Shown here piece by piece: positions 25,875 to 33,091 of a stretch of DNA of 64,000 bases. The notes below the pieces were generated by a model. It searched no databases. It saw nothing but the letters and a program-made list of their open reading frames with translations, and had not been told where the DNA came from. The DNA is from JAWKIW01 sp046331175. Its GTDB lineage: Bacteria > Actinomycetota > Acidimicrobiia > Acidimicrobiales > Acidimicrobilacustridaceae. Location: contig JAXLRI010000008.1 of NCBI GenBank assembly GCA_046331175.1, forward strand, positions 114,894-178,893. The letters run 5' to 3'. The first letter of the stretch is position 1. Each line of letters starts with the position of its first letter. Made by a program: the position numbers and the translations under genes.

Positions 25875-26832
25875 TGGTGGCGGTGAAGACCTTGGTGACC
25901 GACTGGCCGCCGCTGCCGTTGGCGGTGAGCCGGTAGGTGTGGGGGCCGGGGCAGGAGAAGGGCACGGTGTCCATGCCGCTCGGTCCGGGATAGGTGCGGT
26001 AGGCGCCGGGGCCGTCGATGGCGAGGGTGACCGACTGGGCGCCGGGGGCGTTCCAGCTGACCGTGATGTAGGGGGTCTGCTGGGCGGGGTTGGAGCAGTC
26101 GACCTTGGACGGGACCGAGGCGGTGGCGAAGCTCAGCGGGGGCTGCGACGGCGTCGTCGAGGTCGTGGTGGAGGGCGGCGCGGTGGTCGACGTGGTCGGG
26201 GCGGCGGTGGTGGGCGGTGCCGTCGGCGGCACCGAGATCACCACGGTGACCGGCGGGGCGACCGGCGTGACGTCGGCCGGCGCCTCGGTGGTGGGCGCCT
26301 CGGTGGTGGCCACGGCGGGGAGCTCGACGTCGCCGCCGAGGCCGGTGCCGGTCGGGTCGAGGATCGTCGCGCCGGCGGCCCCGGCGACCCCCGGACCGGT
26401 GGCGCCGGCCGGAGCCCCGTGGGCGGCGGCGTCGAGGGCGGCCTGGCGGTCGCCGCCCCGGACGGCGAACACGATGCCGCCCGCAAGCAGGACCAGGCCC
26501 AGGAAGGCGCCGAGGAACGCCAGCCCGACGGCCCGACCCCGATGATCGACCGCCGCGGGAGCGGCGACGTAGGGGGCGGGAGCGGCGGGCACGAGCGGCA
26601 CCGGGATGGAGGTGGTGACGGCACCGAGGTCGATCGTCGGATCGACGCCCATGGCGGGAGGCAGCACGGCGGCGGCGCCGTGGGCCGGGTGGGCGGCGTA
26701 GGCGGTGGTCACCGACGCCACCGGGGCGCCGACGGCCGACGGATCCACGGGGGCCGTCAGGGGGCCCGGCGTCAGGGCGGGGGGAGCGACGTCGGGCTCG
26801 GGGAGGGACAGCACCACGGTCTCGTCGAGCAT
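25864..26832 (-). CDS. Pro/Thr-rich single-pass membrane protein with C-terminal Ig-like domain
   Basis: A protein of 322 residues from the ATG at 26832, with GGAGG 5 nt upstream; an in-frame ATG at 26883 lacks this. Residues 1-100 are Ala/Pro/Val-rich and probably cytoplasmic, one membrane helix spans about 101-124, and a Thr/Pro/Ser linker (about 160-240) spaces a C-terminal beta-sandwich of about 90 residues with two cysteines (VDCSN and FSCPG) able to form a disulfide. I recognise no enzymatic motif. It could be a cell-envelope ligand-binding or anchoring protein. Confidence 0.7.
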   Translation of the reverse strand: MLDETVVLSLPEPDVAPPALTPGPLTAPVDPSAVGAPVASVTTAYAAHPAHGAAAVLPPAMGVDPTIDLGAVTTSIPVPLVPAAPAPYVAAPAAVDHRGRAVGLAFLGAFLGLVLLAGGIVFAVRGGDRQAALDAAAHGAPAGATGPGVAGAAGATILDPTGTGLGGDVELPAVATTEAPTTEAPADVTPVAPPVTVVISVPPTAPPTTAAPTTSTTAPPSTTTSTTPSQPPLSFATASVPSKVDCSNPAQQTPYITVSWNAPGAQSVTLAIDGPGAYRTYPGPSGMDTVPFSCPGPHTYRLTANGSGGQSVTKVFTATKKP

Positions 26833-27017
26833 CGGGGCCTCCGGTGGTTCGGGACGGGGGGGGACGGGCGATCCGGCCGGCACCCTCGGGTGCCGTTCGG
26901 GAGCCCTGACCCCAGGGCCCGCCGGCGCTTACGCGACCCCCGAGGTGACCTGCGTCACACCACAGCCGCGGCCCAGGGACCACCGCCGACCACCGCCGAC
27001 CACCGCCGACCCGAGCA

Positions 27018-27056
27018 TTGGAGGATCCGCGCCACCCCTTGACGCGGATCCTCCAA
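27018..27056 (-). terminator. Hairpin family B copy downstream of mscS
   Basis: TTGGAGGATCCGCG pairs perfectly (14 bp) with CGCGGATCCTCCAA around CCACCCCTTGA. It begins 50 nt past the mscS stop. The same arms and the core of the loop recur at 47949-47999. Just upstream (26983-27012) CACCGCCGAC repeats three times. The rest of 26833-27105 shows nothing. Confidence 0.75.
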
Positions 27057-27105
27057 GGTTCGCCGAGGGGGGGTTCAGCCGGGACCCGGTCGGCCAGAGG
27101 GCCGG

Positions 27106-28416
27106 TCAGCCGGTCTCGGAGGGATCACCCCGGCGCGGGTGGCGGCCGGGATCGGCGGCCCGCTCCCCTGTCGGCCCCTCGCCGTCCGCGCCGGTCGTCG
27201 CGGGGTCCGACGCGGCCGCATCGCCTGGCGAGGCGGCCGTGCTCGCCGAGGACGGCTCGGCCGTCGGCGCCCGACGCGGCCGCGGGCGCTCGGTTCGCGG
27301 CCGGTCGGCGTCGTGGACCCACACGTCGGAGCGGCCGGCGCCGGCCAGCGTGAGGCCGGCCTCGGCGAAGGCATCGGTGATGCGGGCCCGCAGCTCGCGC
27401 ATGACGCCGAACTGGGAGGCCGGCTGGGTCTTGATCACCAGGCGCAGCGCGATGCCCCGGTCGGTGAAGGTCTCCACGCCCCACACCTCAGGGGCGCCGA
27501 GGATCTCGCCCGACCAAGCCGGGTCGGCGGCCAGCCGATCGGCGGTGGCCTGCAGGACCGCCATCGCCTGGTCGAGGTCGGTGTCGTAGGCGACCTCGAC
27601 GTCGAGCAGCGCCCGGGCCCACTCCTGGGACTTGTTGCCGACCCGCACGATCTGGCCGTTGGGCACGTGCCACACCACGCCGTTGACGTCGCGCAGCTTG
27701 GTGGCCCGCAGGGTGATGCCCTCGACCGTGCCCTTGGCCTCGCCGCCGAGGTCGACGATGTCGCCCACGCCGAACTGGTCCTCGACGACGAGGAAGAAGC
27801 CGGCGAGGAAGTCGCGCACCACGTTCTGGGCCCCGAAGCCGAGGGCCACGCCGATGACGCCGGCGGTGGCGATGAGCGGCCCGAGGTTGATCTCGAACAC
27901 CTCGAGGATGGCCACCACCGCGACGAACCAGATGATCACCGAGGCGATCGACCGGAACACCTCGGACATGGTCTGGGTGCGGGCCTCGGCCCGCAGGTTG
28001 GTCTGGGCGGTGCGCAGCAGGACGTCGGGGGTGGCGTCGCGCAGCTTCGACCGGAGCCGCCCCGGCTCGGACTGCAGGCGGTGCAGCATCACCCGCTTGA
28101 TGATCCGCCGGGTGATCCGGTTGACCACGTAGGCGATGGCGATGATCAGCAGGACCTTGAGCGGCTTGGCGACCAGCCACTCCACGAGGCCGGCCAACCA
28201 GGCGTTGTGGGTCCGGTCGTAGACCTGCTGGCACAGCCACGAGGCCTGGGCGTCGCAGGCCTGGTCGAGGTTGGTCAGGTCCTCGGTGGCGGCCGAGACC
28301 GGGTTCGGCAGCGGCGTGGTGCTCGGCGGCTTCACCTGGGCCAGCGTCGCGACGGCGTCGAGGCCGGCGCCCGCCAGCCGGCCCGCCACCACCACGACCG
28401 CGACCGGCGCGCTCAC
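27106..28416 (-). CDS. Small-conductance mechanosensitive channel, MscS family
   Basis: A protein of 436 residues from a GTG that overlaps the stop of the upstream di-haem gene (GTGA). Three membrane helices lie between about 95 and 220. The pore-lining TM3 and the start of the beta domain read GVIGVALGFGAQNVVRDFLAGFFLVVEDQFGVGD, followed by the MscS beta-fold segment VEGITLRATKLRDVNGVVWHVPNG. The channel opens under membrane tension to release solutes on osmotic downshock. The C-terminal 75 residues are a low-complexity Pro/Ala/Gly/Arg tail. The N-terminal extension before the helices, with two cysteines (CDAQASWLC), may be periplasmic. Confidence 0.93.
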   Translation of the reverse strand: MSAPVAVVVVAGRLAGAGLDAVATLAQVKPPSTTPLPNPVSAATEDLTNLDQACDAQASWLCQQVYDRTHNAWLAGLVEWLVAKPLKVLLIIAIAYVVNRITRRIIKRVMLHRLQSEPGRLRSKLRDATPDVLLRTAQTNLRAEARTQTMSEVFRSIASVIIWFVAVVAILEVFEINLGPLIATAGVIGVALGFGAQNVVRDFLAGFFLVVEDQFGVGDIVDLGGEAKGTVEGITLRATKLRDVNGVVWHVPNGQIVRVGNKSQEWARALLDVEVAYDTDLDQAMAVLQATADRLAADPAWSGEILGAPEVWGVETFTDRGIALRLVIKTQPASQFGVMRELRARITDAFAEAGLTLAGAGRSDVWVHDADRPRTERPRPRRAPTAEPSSASTAASPGDAAASDPATTGADGEGPTGERAADPGRHPRRGDPSETG

Positions 28417-29843
28417 AGCGAGTCCAGGAACCGCAGCAGCGCGGCCCGGTCGTCGGCGGACAGCTGGGCGAAGCGGTCGCGGGCGGCCTGGCCCTCGCCG
28501 CCGTGCCAGAGGATGGCCTCCTGCACCGAGCGAGCCCGGCCGTCGTGCAGGTAGCCCACGCCGGGGCCGGTGACGGTGGGTCGCAGGCCGAGCCCCCACA
28601 GCGGCGCCGTGCGGTAGTCGGACGGCCCGGCCTGGTACTCGGTGCGGCCGTCGGCGAGGTCGGCGCCCATGTCGTGCACGAGGAGGTCGGTGTAGGGGTG
28701 GATCGTCTGGTCGGTCAGCGCCCCGACCGCGTCGGCCCCGGTGGTGATCGTGCGGGTGTGGCAGTCGGCGCAGCCGATCCGGTCGAACACCTGCGAGCCC
28801 GCCTGCACGGTGGGGTCGTCGACGTCGCGGGCGGCGGGCACGGCGAGCGTGCGGGTGTAGAGCGTGAGCTCGTACATGGCCGACAGCCCGAGCTCGGCGG
28901 CCGCCGCTCGGGAGGGGTCGCCGGCGGCGGTCGGGTCACCCTGCTGGCAGGCGGCGTCGCCCGGGGCGCAGCCGGCGGTGTCGTACAGGGGGCTGGTGAG
29001 GCCCATGTCGTTGCGCAGGGCGCCGGCGGACTGCTGCTCGACGGTGGGCTGCCCGGCCTTCCAGCCGAACCGCCCGAGCGCCCAGTCGGCCCGGCCCAGG
29101 TCCCAGACCCGGTTGGCCCGACCCCGGATGCCGTTGCCGTCGGCGTCGCCGGGGTCGGCGTGGGCGAGCACGTCGGCCTCGGGCACCGCCTCCAGCAGGC
29201 CGAGGCCGATGACCGGCGGCGCCAGGCGGGGGGCGATGCGGGTGGTGGGGGCCAGCGGCCCGGCGGTGAGGCCGACCACCGACCACGCCGGCCGCCGCAG
29301 GGAGTAGGAGGTGCCGTCGGCGAGGGTGCCGGGGACCTCGGTCCACTCGACGTGGATCTGGCCGTCGGGCTGGGCGCCGGCCACGGCGTGGTCGCGCAGC
29401 TGGTCGCCGTAGACCGGGTCGCCGTTGGGCTGGCCGTGGTCGCCGGTGCCCTGGCCGGTGAGCTTGACCAGCAGGCCGGCGCCGGGGTCGCCCTTCCCGT
29501 CCGGGGCCACGCCACCGGCGTGGCCGACGTGGCAGCTGAGGCACGAGTCGGCGTTGAAGTGCGGCCCGAGGCCCGGCCGGTCGCCGCCGCTCACGGTGTA
29601 CGCCTCGTTGAAGCGGGGCTTGCCGGCGGCGAAGGTCTGGTCCTCGTAGCGGGCGAAGTTGCGGGCCGGCCGGCCGAAGCTGTCGGCGCCGGACCGGAAG
29701 GTGGTGGTCATCCCACCGGACCGGGGGTCGAGGGTGGGCGACGGCCCGGTGCTGGCGCTCTGGGGCGCGCCCGCGCCGGCCTGGCAGGCGGCGAGCAGGG
29801 CCGCCACCACGACCAGCAGGGGGGTGAACCGGACCGCGCGCAT
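28413..29843 (-). CDS. Di-haem cytochrome c lipoprotein (DUF1111 thiol oxidoreductase-like)
   Basis: A protein of 476 residues starting at ATG 29843. The signal ends LLAAC (lipobox Cys20). Two covalent haem motifs are visible, CLSCH (101-105) and CADCH (358-362), with typical DUF1111 blocks between them (FGRPARNF near the start, RANRVWD and ALGRFGWKAGQPT in the middle, and YLHDGRARSVQEAILWHGGE near the end). The family resembles the MauG/cytochrome c peroxidase fold, and its substrate is unknown. It acts outside the membrane. Translation is coupled to mscS by a 4-nt overlap. Confidence 0.9.
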   Translation of the reverse strand: MRAVRFTPLLVVVAALLAACQAGAGAPQSASTGPSPTLDPRSGGMTTTFRSGADSFGRPARNFARYEDQTFAAGKPRFNEAYTVSGGDRPGLGPHFNADSCLSCHVGHAGGVAPDGKGDPGAGLLVKLTGQGTGDHGQPNGDPVYGDQLRDHAVAGAQPDGQIHVEWTEVPGTLADGTSYSLRRPAWSVVGLTAGPLAPTTRIAPRLAPPVIGLGLLEAVPEADVLAHADPGDADGNGIRGRANRVWDLGRADWALGRFGWKAGQPTVEQQSAGALRNDMGLTSPLYDTAGCAPGDAACQQGDPTAAGDPSRAAAAELGLSAMYELTLYTRTLAVPAARDVDDPTVQAGSQVFDRIGCADCHTRTITTGADAVGALTDQTIHPYTDLLVHDMGADLADGRTEYQAGPSDYRTAPLWGLGLRPTVTGPGVGYLHDGRARSVQEAILWHGGEGQAARDRFAQLSADDRAALLRFLDSL

Positions 29844-29852
29844 GACCCGGAC

Positions 29853-29858
29853 ACGGTA
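29853..29858 (-). promoter_or_regulatory. -10 box TACCGT before the di-haem lipoprotein gene
   Basis: On the minus strand TACCGT is followed by 9 nt and the ATG at 29843, with no ribosome binding site. This suggests a leaderless transcript. Confidence 0.4.
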
Positions 29859-29949
29859 GTGGTGCCCGCCCCGCCGACCGGGGCGCGGCCGCCCGCGGAC
29901 GACCGGCCGAGGCCCCCAGGGCCGACCCGCCCGTCCGAGCCTCGCCACG

Positions 29950-31587
29950 ATGGCGGCCCTGCCCCCCGGACCGGCGCCGGCGGCCAGTACGATCACCCGG
30001 CCGCCGCCACCGTCGTCGACGGCCCGGCCCATGGCCCCTCCGCCCGTGCCTGTCGCCCGCCCCGCCCCCCCACCTCGCTCCGCCGGAGCCCGTCGGACGC
30101 CCGCCGCTCGTCGGCTGGTGGCCGCCGCCCTGGCCGCCGGAGCGCTGGTCGCCGTCGCCGCCTGCTCCGGGTCGACCCCGCCGACGGCGGCCACGACGAC
30201 CACGGCTCCCGCCCCCCCGGACGGCCCGTCCGGCTCGACGCCCACCCCGCCCGGGTCGGGGCCCGCCATCACGCCCACACCCCTCCCCGACGGCCTGTCT
30301 GTGGTGTACCGGGCCCCCGGCGACGCCGTGGAGGCGGGCCGGGGACCGGGCATCGGCACCCAGGCCGTCGCCGTGACCGATCGGGCCGGCCAGCCCGTGG
30401 TGATCTGGTCGACCTTCACCGATGCCGCCGGCGCCGCCGCCGTCATCCAGGCCTCGCGCTACGACCCGGCCGCCGGGGCGTGGACCAAGCCGGTCGACCT
30501 GTTCTCGGGCCCGGTGGCCCACGACGGGCGCGGCCGATCGCTGGCCGCGTCCACCGATCCGGCCACCGGGACGATCCACGTCGTGTGGGCCCACGGCGGC
30601 GACGAGCCCGGCCCGCCCCGTACCGTCTCGCTGGCGTCGTCCACCGACGACGGCGCCACCTGGTCGCGCCAGCGCGTCGCCGAGGAGGCCGGCCTGGCCA
30701 CGCCGGTCGTCGCCGCCGCCGACGACCTCGTCCACGTGAGCTGGTGGAGCGAGAAGGACGGCATCGTCCGCGCCGTCGGCACGCCCGCCACCGACCCCAA
30801 GGCCGACCGCCGCTGGGAGCGCACGGTCGCGCCGGTCCCGGCCGGGTTCGTGCCGCTCGCCGCGGCGCCGGCGATCGCCACCGATGGCTCCGGGGCGCCG
30901 GTGATCGCCTACGCCGCGACCACTCCGTCCGGGTCCCTGGTGCGCGTCCTGACCTGGCGCCCCGACCGCAGCGCCCAGCCGGTGGCGATGGCCGACCTGG
31001 CCCAGCCCGACCCGCCCGCCCTCGCCCTGGCCATGGACGGCGACCTGCCCGTGCTGGCCCTCACCGGCAGCCAGGTGTCGGCGCCGGCGGCGGTCCCGGC
31101 CATCCCCACCAGCGCGCCGCCGGGGACCGCCGTCCTGCCGTCCCCCGCCACCACGACCACCGTCGCCGGCACCGCCCGCCGCGATGCCCCGGGACCGTGG
31201 TCCTGGGTGGTCCGCACCCAGCCGACCGGCGCCCCGGCGACCCCGGTGGCGGTGGAGGCCGGTCCGGCCGGCCAGCGCACCGACGACACGCCGATGCCCC
31301 CGGCGCTGGGCCTGGCCGTGCTCGACGACGGCACGGCGGCGGTGGCCCTGGTGCCCGTCTCGGCCAGCACCACCTGCGTCGTGGCCCGCCAGGGCCGGGG
31401 TGGCGAGGCGCTCGGCCGCGCCGCCTGCAGCCGCGGGGCCGACGAGACCCAGCCCCAGGTCATCCCGTCGGGCCGGTCGCCGTCGATCGTGCGACTCGGC
31501 GGCACCCGGGTCGGCGTGCCGCTGGGCAACAGCCAGCCGGCGCCGGCGCTGCCCGTCGGCGTGGTGCTGTGGTCCGCATCCTCGTGA
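29950..31587 (+). CDS. Secreted lipoprotein with BNR/Asp-box-like beta-propeller
   Basis: Up to 545 residues; an ATG at 30031 gives 518, and neither start has a good ribosome binding site. A Pro-rich N-region precedes an export signal ending VAVAAC. The mature part contains SSTDDGATWS, an Asp-box (SxDxGxTW) as in sialidase-type propellers, and neighbouring strands such as GTIHVVWAHG and VHVSWWSEKDG that look like propeller blades. No catalytic Arg triad or Glu/Tyr pair of true sialidases is evident, so binding is more likely than hydrolysis. It is divergent from the di-haem gene. Confidence 0.68.
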   Translation: MAALPPGPAPAASTITRPPPPSSTARPMAPPPVPVARPAPPPRSAGARRTPAARRLVAAALAAGALVAVAACSGSTPPTAATTTTAPAPPDGPSGSTPTPPGSGPAITPTPLPDGLSVVYRAPGDAVEAGRGPGIGTQAVAVTDRAGQPVVIWSTFTDAAGAAAVIQASRYDPAAGAWTKPVDLFSGPVAHDGRGRSLAASTDPATGTIHVVWAHGGDEPGPPRTVSLASSTDDGATWSRQRVAEEAGLATPVVAAADDLVHVSWWSEKDGIVRAVGTPATDPKADRRWERTVAPVPAGFVPLAAAPAIATDGSGAPVIAYAATTPSGSLVRVLTWRPDRSAQPVAMADLAQPDPPALALAMDGDLPVLALTGSQVSAPAAVPAIPTSAPPGTAVLPSPATTTTVAGTARRDAPGPWSWVVRTQPTGAPATPVAVEAGPAGQRTDDTPMPPALGLAVLDDGTAAVALVPVSASTTCVVARQGRGGEALGRAACSRGADETQPQVIPSGRSPSIVRLGGTRVGVPLGNSQPAPALPVGVVLWSASS

Positions 31588-31602
31588 CCTGACCGGCCCG
31601 AT

Positions 31603-31686
31603 CCGCCGCCCAGCCCCGACCCGCCGGCCCGACCCGACCCGCCGGCCCGACCCGATCCGCCGGCCCGACCCGATCCGCCGGCCCGA
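31603..31686. repeat. 18-nt tandem repeat CCGCCGGCCCGACCCGAT
   Basis: Three and a half near-perfect units run from 31621, preceded by a degenerate one. It lies directly after the BNR lipoprotein stop and leads into the larger repeat block at 31701. Confidence 0.85.
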
Positions 31687-31700
31687 CGACGTTCATGCCG

Positions 31701-31971
31701 CCGACCACCCCCACGGTGGCCGAGCACATCGATGTCGCCGACGGACATCAATGTCACCCACGACATCAAGGTCGCCAACCACCCCCACGGTGGCCGAGCA
31801 CATCAATGTCGCCCACGACATCAAGGTCGACGACGACTTCAAGGTCGCCAACCACCCCCACGGTGGCCGAGCACATCAATGTCGACCACGACATCAAGGT
31901 CCACCACGACATCAAGGTCCACCACGACATCGATGTCGCCGGCCACGTGGACGTCGCCGGCCACGTGCAGC
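31701..31971. repeat. Composite repeat block rich in GACATCAATGTC-like palindromes
   Basis: A segment containing ACCCCCACGGTGGCCGAGCA followed by CATCAATGTCG or CATCGATGTCG occurs three times (about 31706, 31778 and 31853). It is interleaved with many copies of CACGACATCAAGGTC and ends in a perfect palindrome GACATCGATGTC (31926-31937) and two GTCGCCGGCCACGTG units. With the 18-nt repeats it fills most of the 547-nt convergent gap 31588-32134. Reading frames exist through it in several phases, but their products are low-complexity, so I treat it as non-coding. Confidence 0.75.
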
Positions 31972-32134
31972 TCCGTCGCCGGGGCCGGGCGGGACGCGGA
32001 CGTCCCGCGACCCCGGTGGCTCGCGGCCACGGGATCGCGGGACGTCGAAGGGCCGTGCGGCGAGCGCCGGCGACCCGTGACGGGTCGGGCGCTCAGGACG
32101 CCGGTCTCAGCGCACCGGTCTCAGGGATCGGCGC

Positions 32135-32716
32135 TCAGGACGCCAGGTTCTGGGCCACGAAGTCCCAGTTGACGAGGTGGTCAAGGTAGGTGTCGATGTA
32201 CTTCGGCCGAGCGTTGCGGAAGTCGATGTAGTAGGCGTGCTCCCACACGTCGATGGTGAGCAGGGCCTTCTGCGAGTGCTTCAGCGGGAGGTCGGCGTTG
32301 CCGGTCTGGGTGATCTTCAGGCCGCTGCCGTCGTCGACCAGCCAGGCCCAGCCCGAGCCGAACTGGGTGGTGGCGGCCTTGGCGAACTCCTCGCGGAAGG
32401 AGGCGTAGGAGCCGAAGGCGCCGTTGATGGCCTCGGCGACCTCGCCGGTGGGCTCGCCGCCGCCCGAGGGGCTCAGCGAGCTCCAGTAGAAGGTGTGATT
32501 CCACACCTGGGCGGCGTTGTTGAAGAGGCCACCCTCGGCCTTGGCGATGATGTCGGTGAGGGAGGCGTTCTCGTCGTCGGTGCCGGCCACCAGGTTGTTC
32601 AGGTTGGTGACGTAGGTCTGGTGGTGCTTGCCGTAGTGGTACTCGAGGGTCTCCTGGCTGATGTGGGGGGCCAGGGCGTCCAGTGCGTACGGGAGCGGGG
32701 GCAGTTCGAAGGCCAT
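32135..32716 (-). CDS. sodB: Superoxide dismutase, iron type
   Basis: A protein of 193 residues. Metal ligands are visible in HYGKHHQTYV (His27), NHTFYW (second His) and DVWEHAYYIDF (Asp and His). FNNAAQVWNHTFYW with Gln before VW, and FGSGWAWLV, are the residues usual in Fe-SOD rather than Mn-SOD, though metal choice needs testing. The enzyme converts superoxide to hydrogen peroxide and oxygen in the cytoplasm. It stands alone, with the repeat block downstream. Confidence 0.95.
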   Translation of the reverse strand: MAFELPPLPYALDALAPHISQETLEYHYGKHHQTYVTNLNNLVAGTDDENASLTDIIAKAEGGLFNNAAQVWNHTFYWSSLSPSGGGEPTGEVAEAINGAFGSYASFREEFAKAATTQFGSGWAWLVDDGSGLKITQTGNADLPLKHSQKALLTIDVWEHAYYIDFRNARPKYIDTYLDHLVNWDFVAQNLAS

Positions 32717-32892
32717 CGTCTTCCTCTCGGGTCAGGCGTGTTCGTCTCGGGCGCAGGTGAGGCTACACCGCGACCTCGCACCCCCCTCCTGCCCGGCCGC
32801 ACCGCATCGTGGACCAGCACGCCTCGGTCTGGCTGGCCGAGGCTGGCCCCGGCGCTCGGGTCAGCTCCAGTCCGGCACGTCCTTGCCGCTGG

Positions 32893-33063
32893 TCACGGCG
32901 CCGCGACCCGGATCCATGCCGTGTCGCGCCATTCGTAGACGCGTCCGCACCGTCCGCACTCGCCTCGGCCGCGGGGATCGAGTGCGAGGGAGTCGGGGGT
33001 GATCACGCCGTTGCAGGCAGGGTTCGGGCAGACCCCTTCGGGTGGCGGCCATTCGTCAGGCAT
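32893..33063 (-). CDS. Zinc-ribbon miniprotein (56 residues)
   Basis: A short frame of 56 codons with two knuckles, Cys12-PNPA-Cys17 and Cys36-GR-Cys39, that fit a single zinc ribbon. The rest is MPDEWPPPEG at the start and RVYEWRDTAWIRV at the end. It begins 28 nt after the ABC1-kinase stop on the same strand, so it probably shares that transcript. AGGTGG lies upstream. The paired cysteines and clean stop make it more than a chance frame, but I know no family name for it. Nucleic-acid or protein binding is possible. Confidence 0.6.
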   Translation of the reverse strand: MPDEWPPPEGVCPNPACNGVITPDSLALDPRGRGECGRCGRVYEWRDTAWIRVAAP

Positions 33064-33091
33064 CCCGTCAGCCTGCCACCTGCAGCTCGGG

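Noticed and set aside
31695..32189. Repeat-rich frame encoding HDIKV/HDIDV units
   Set aside because: Low complexity, open in several phases, no ribosome binding site and overlapping the sod 3' end.
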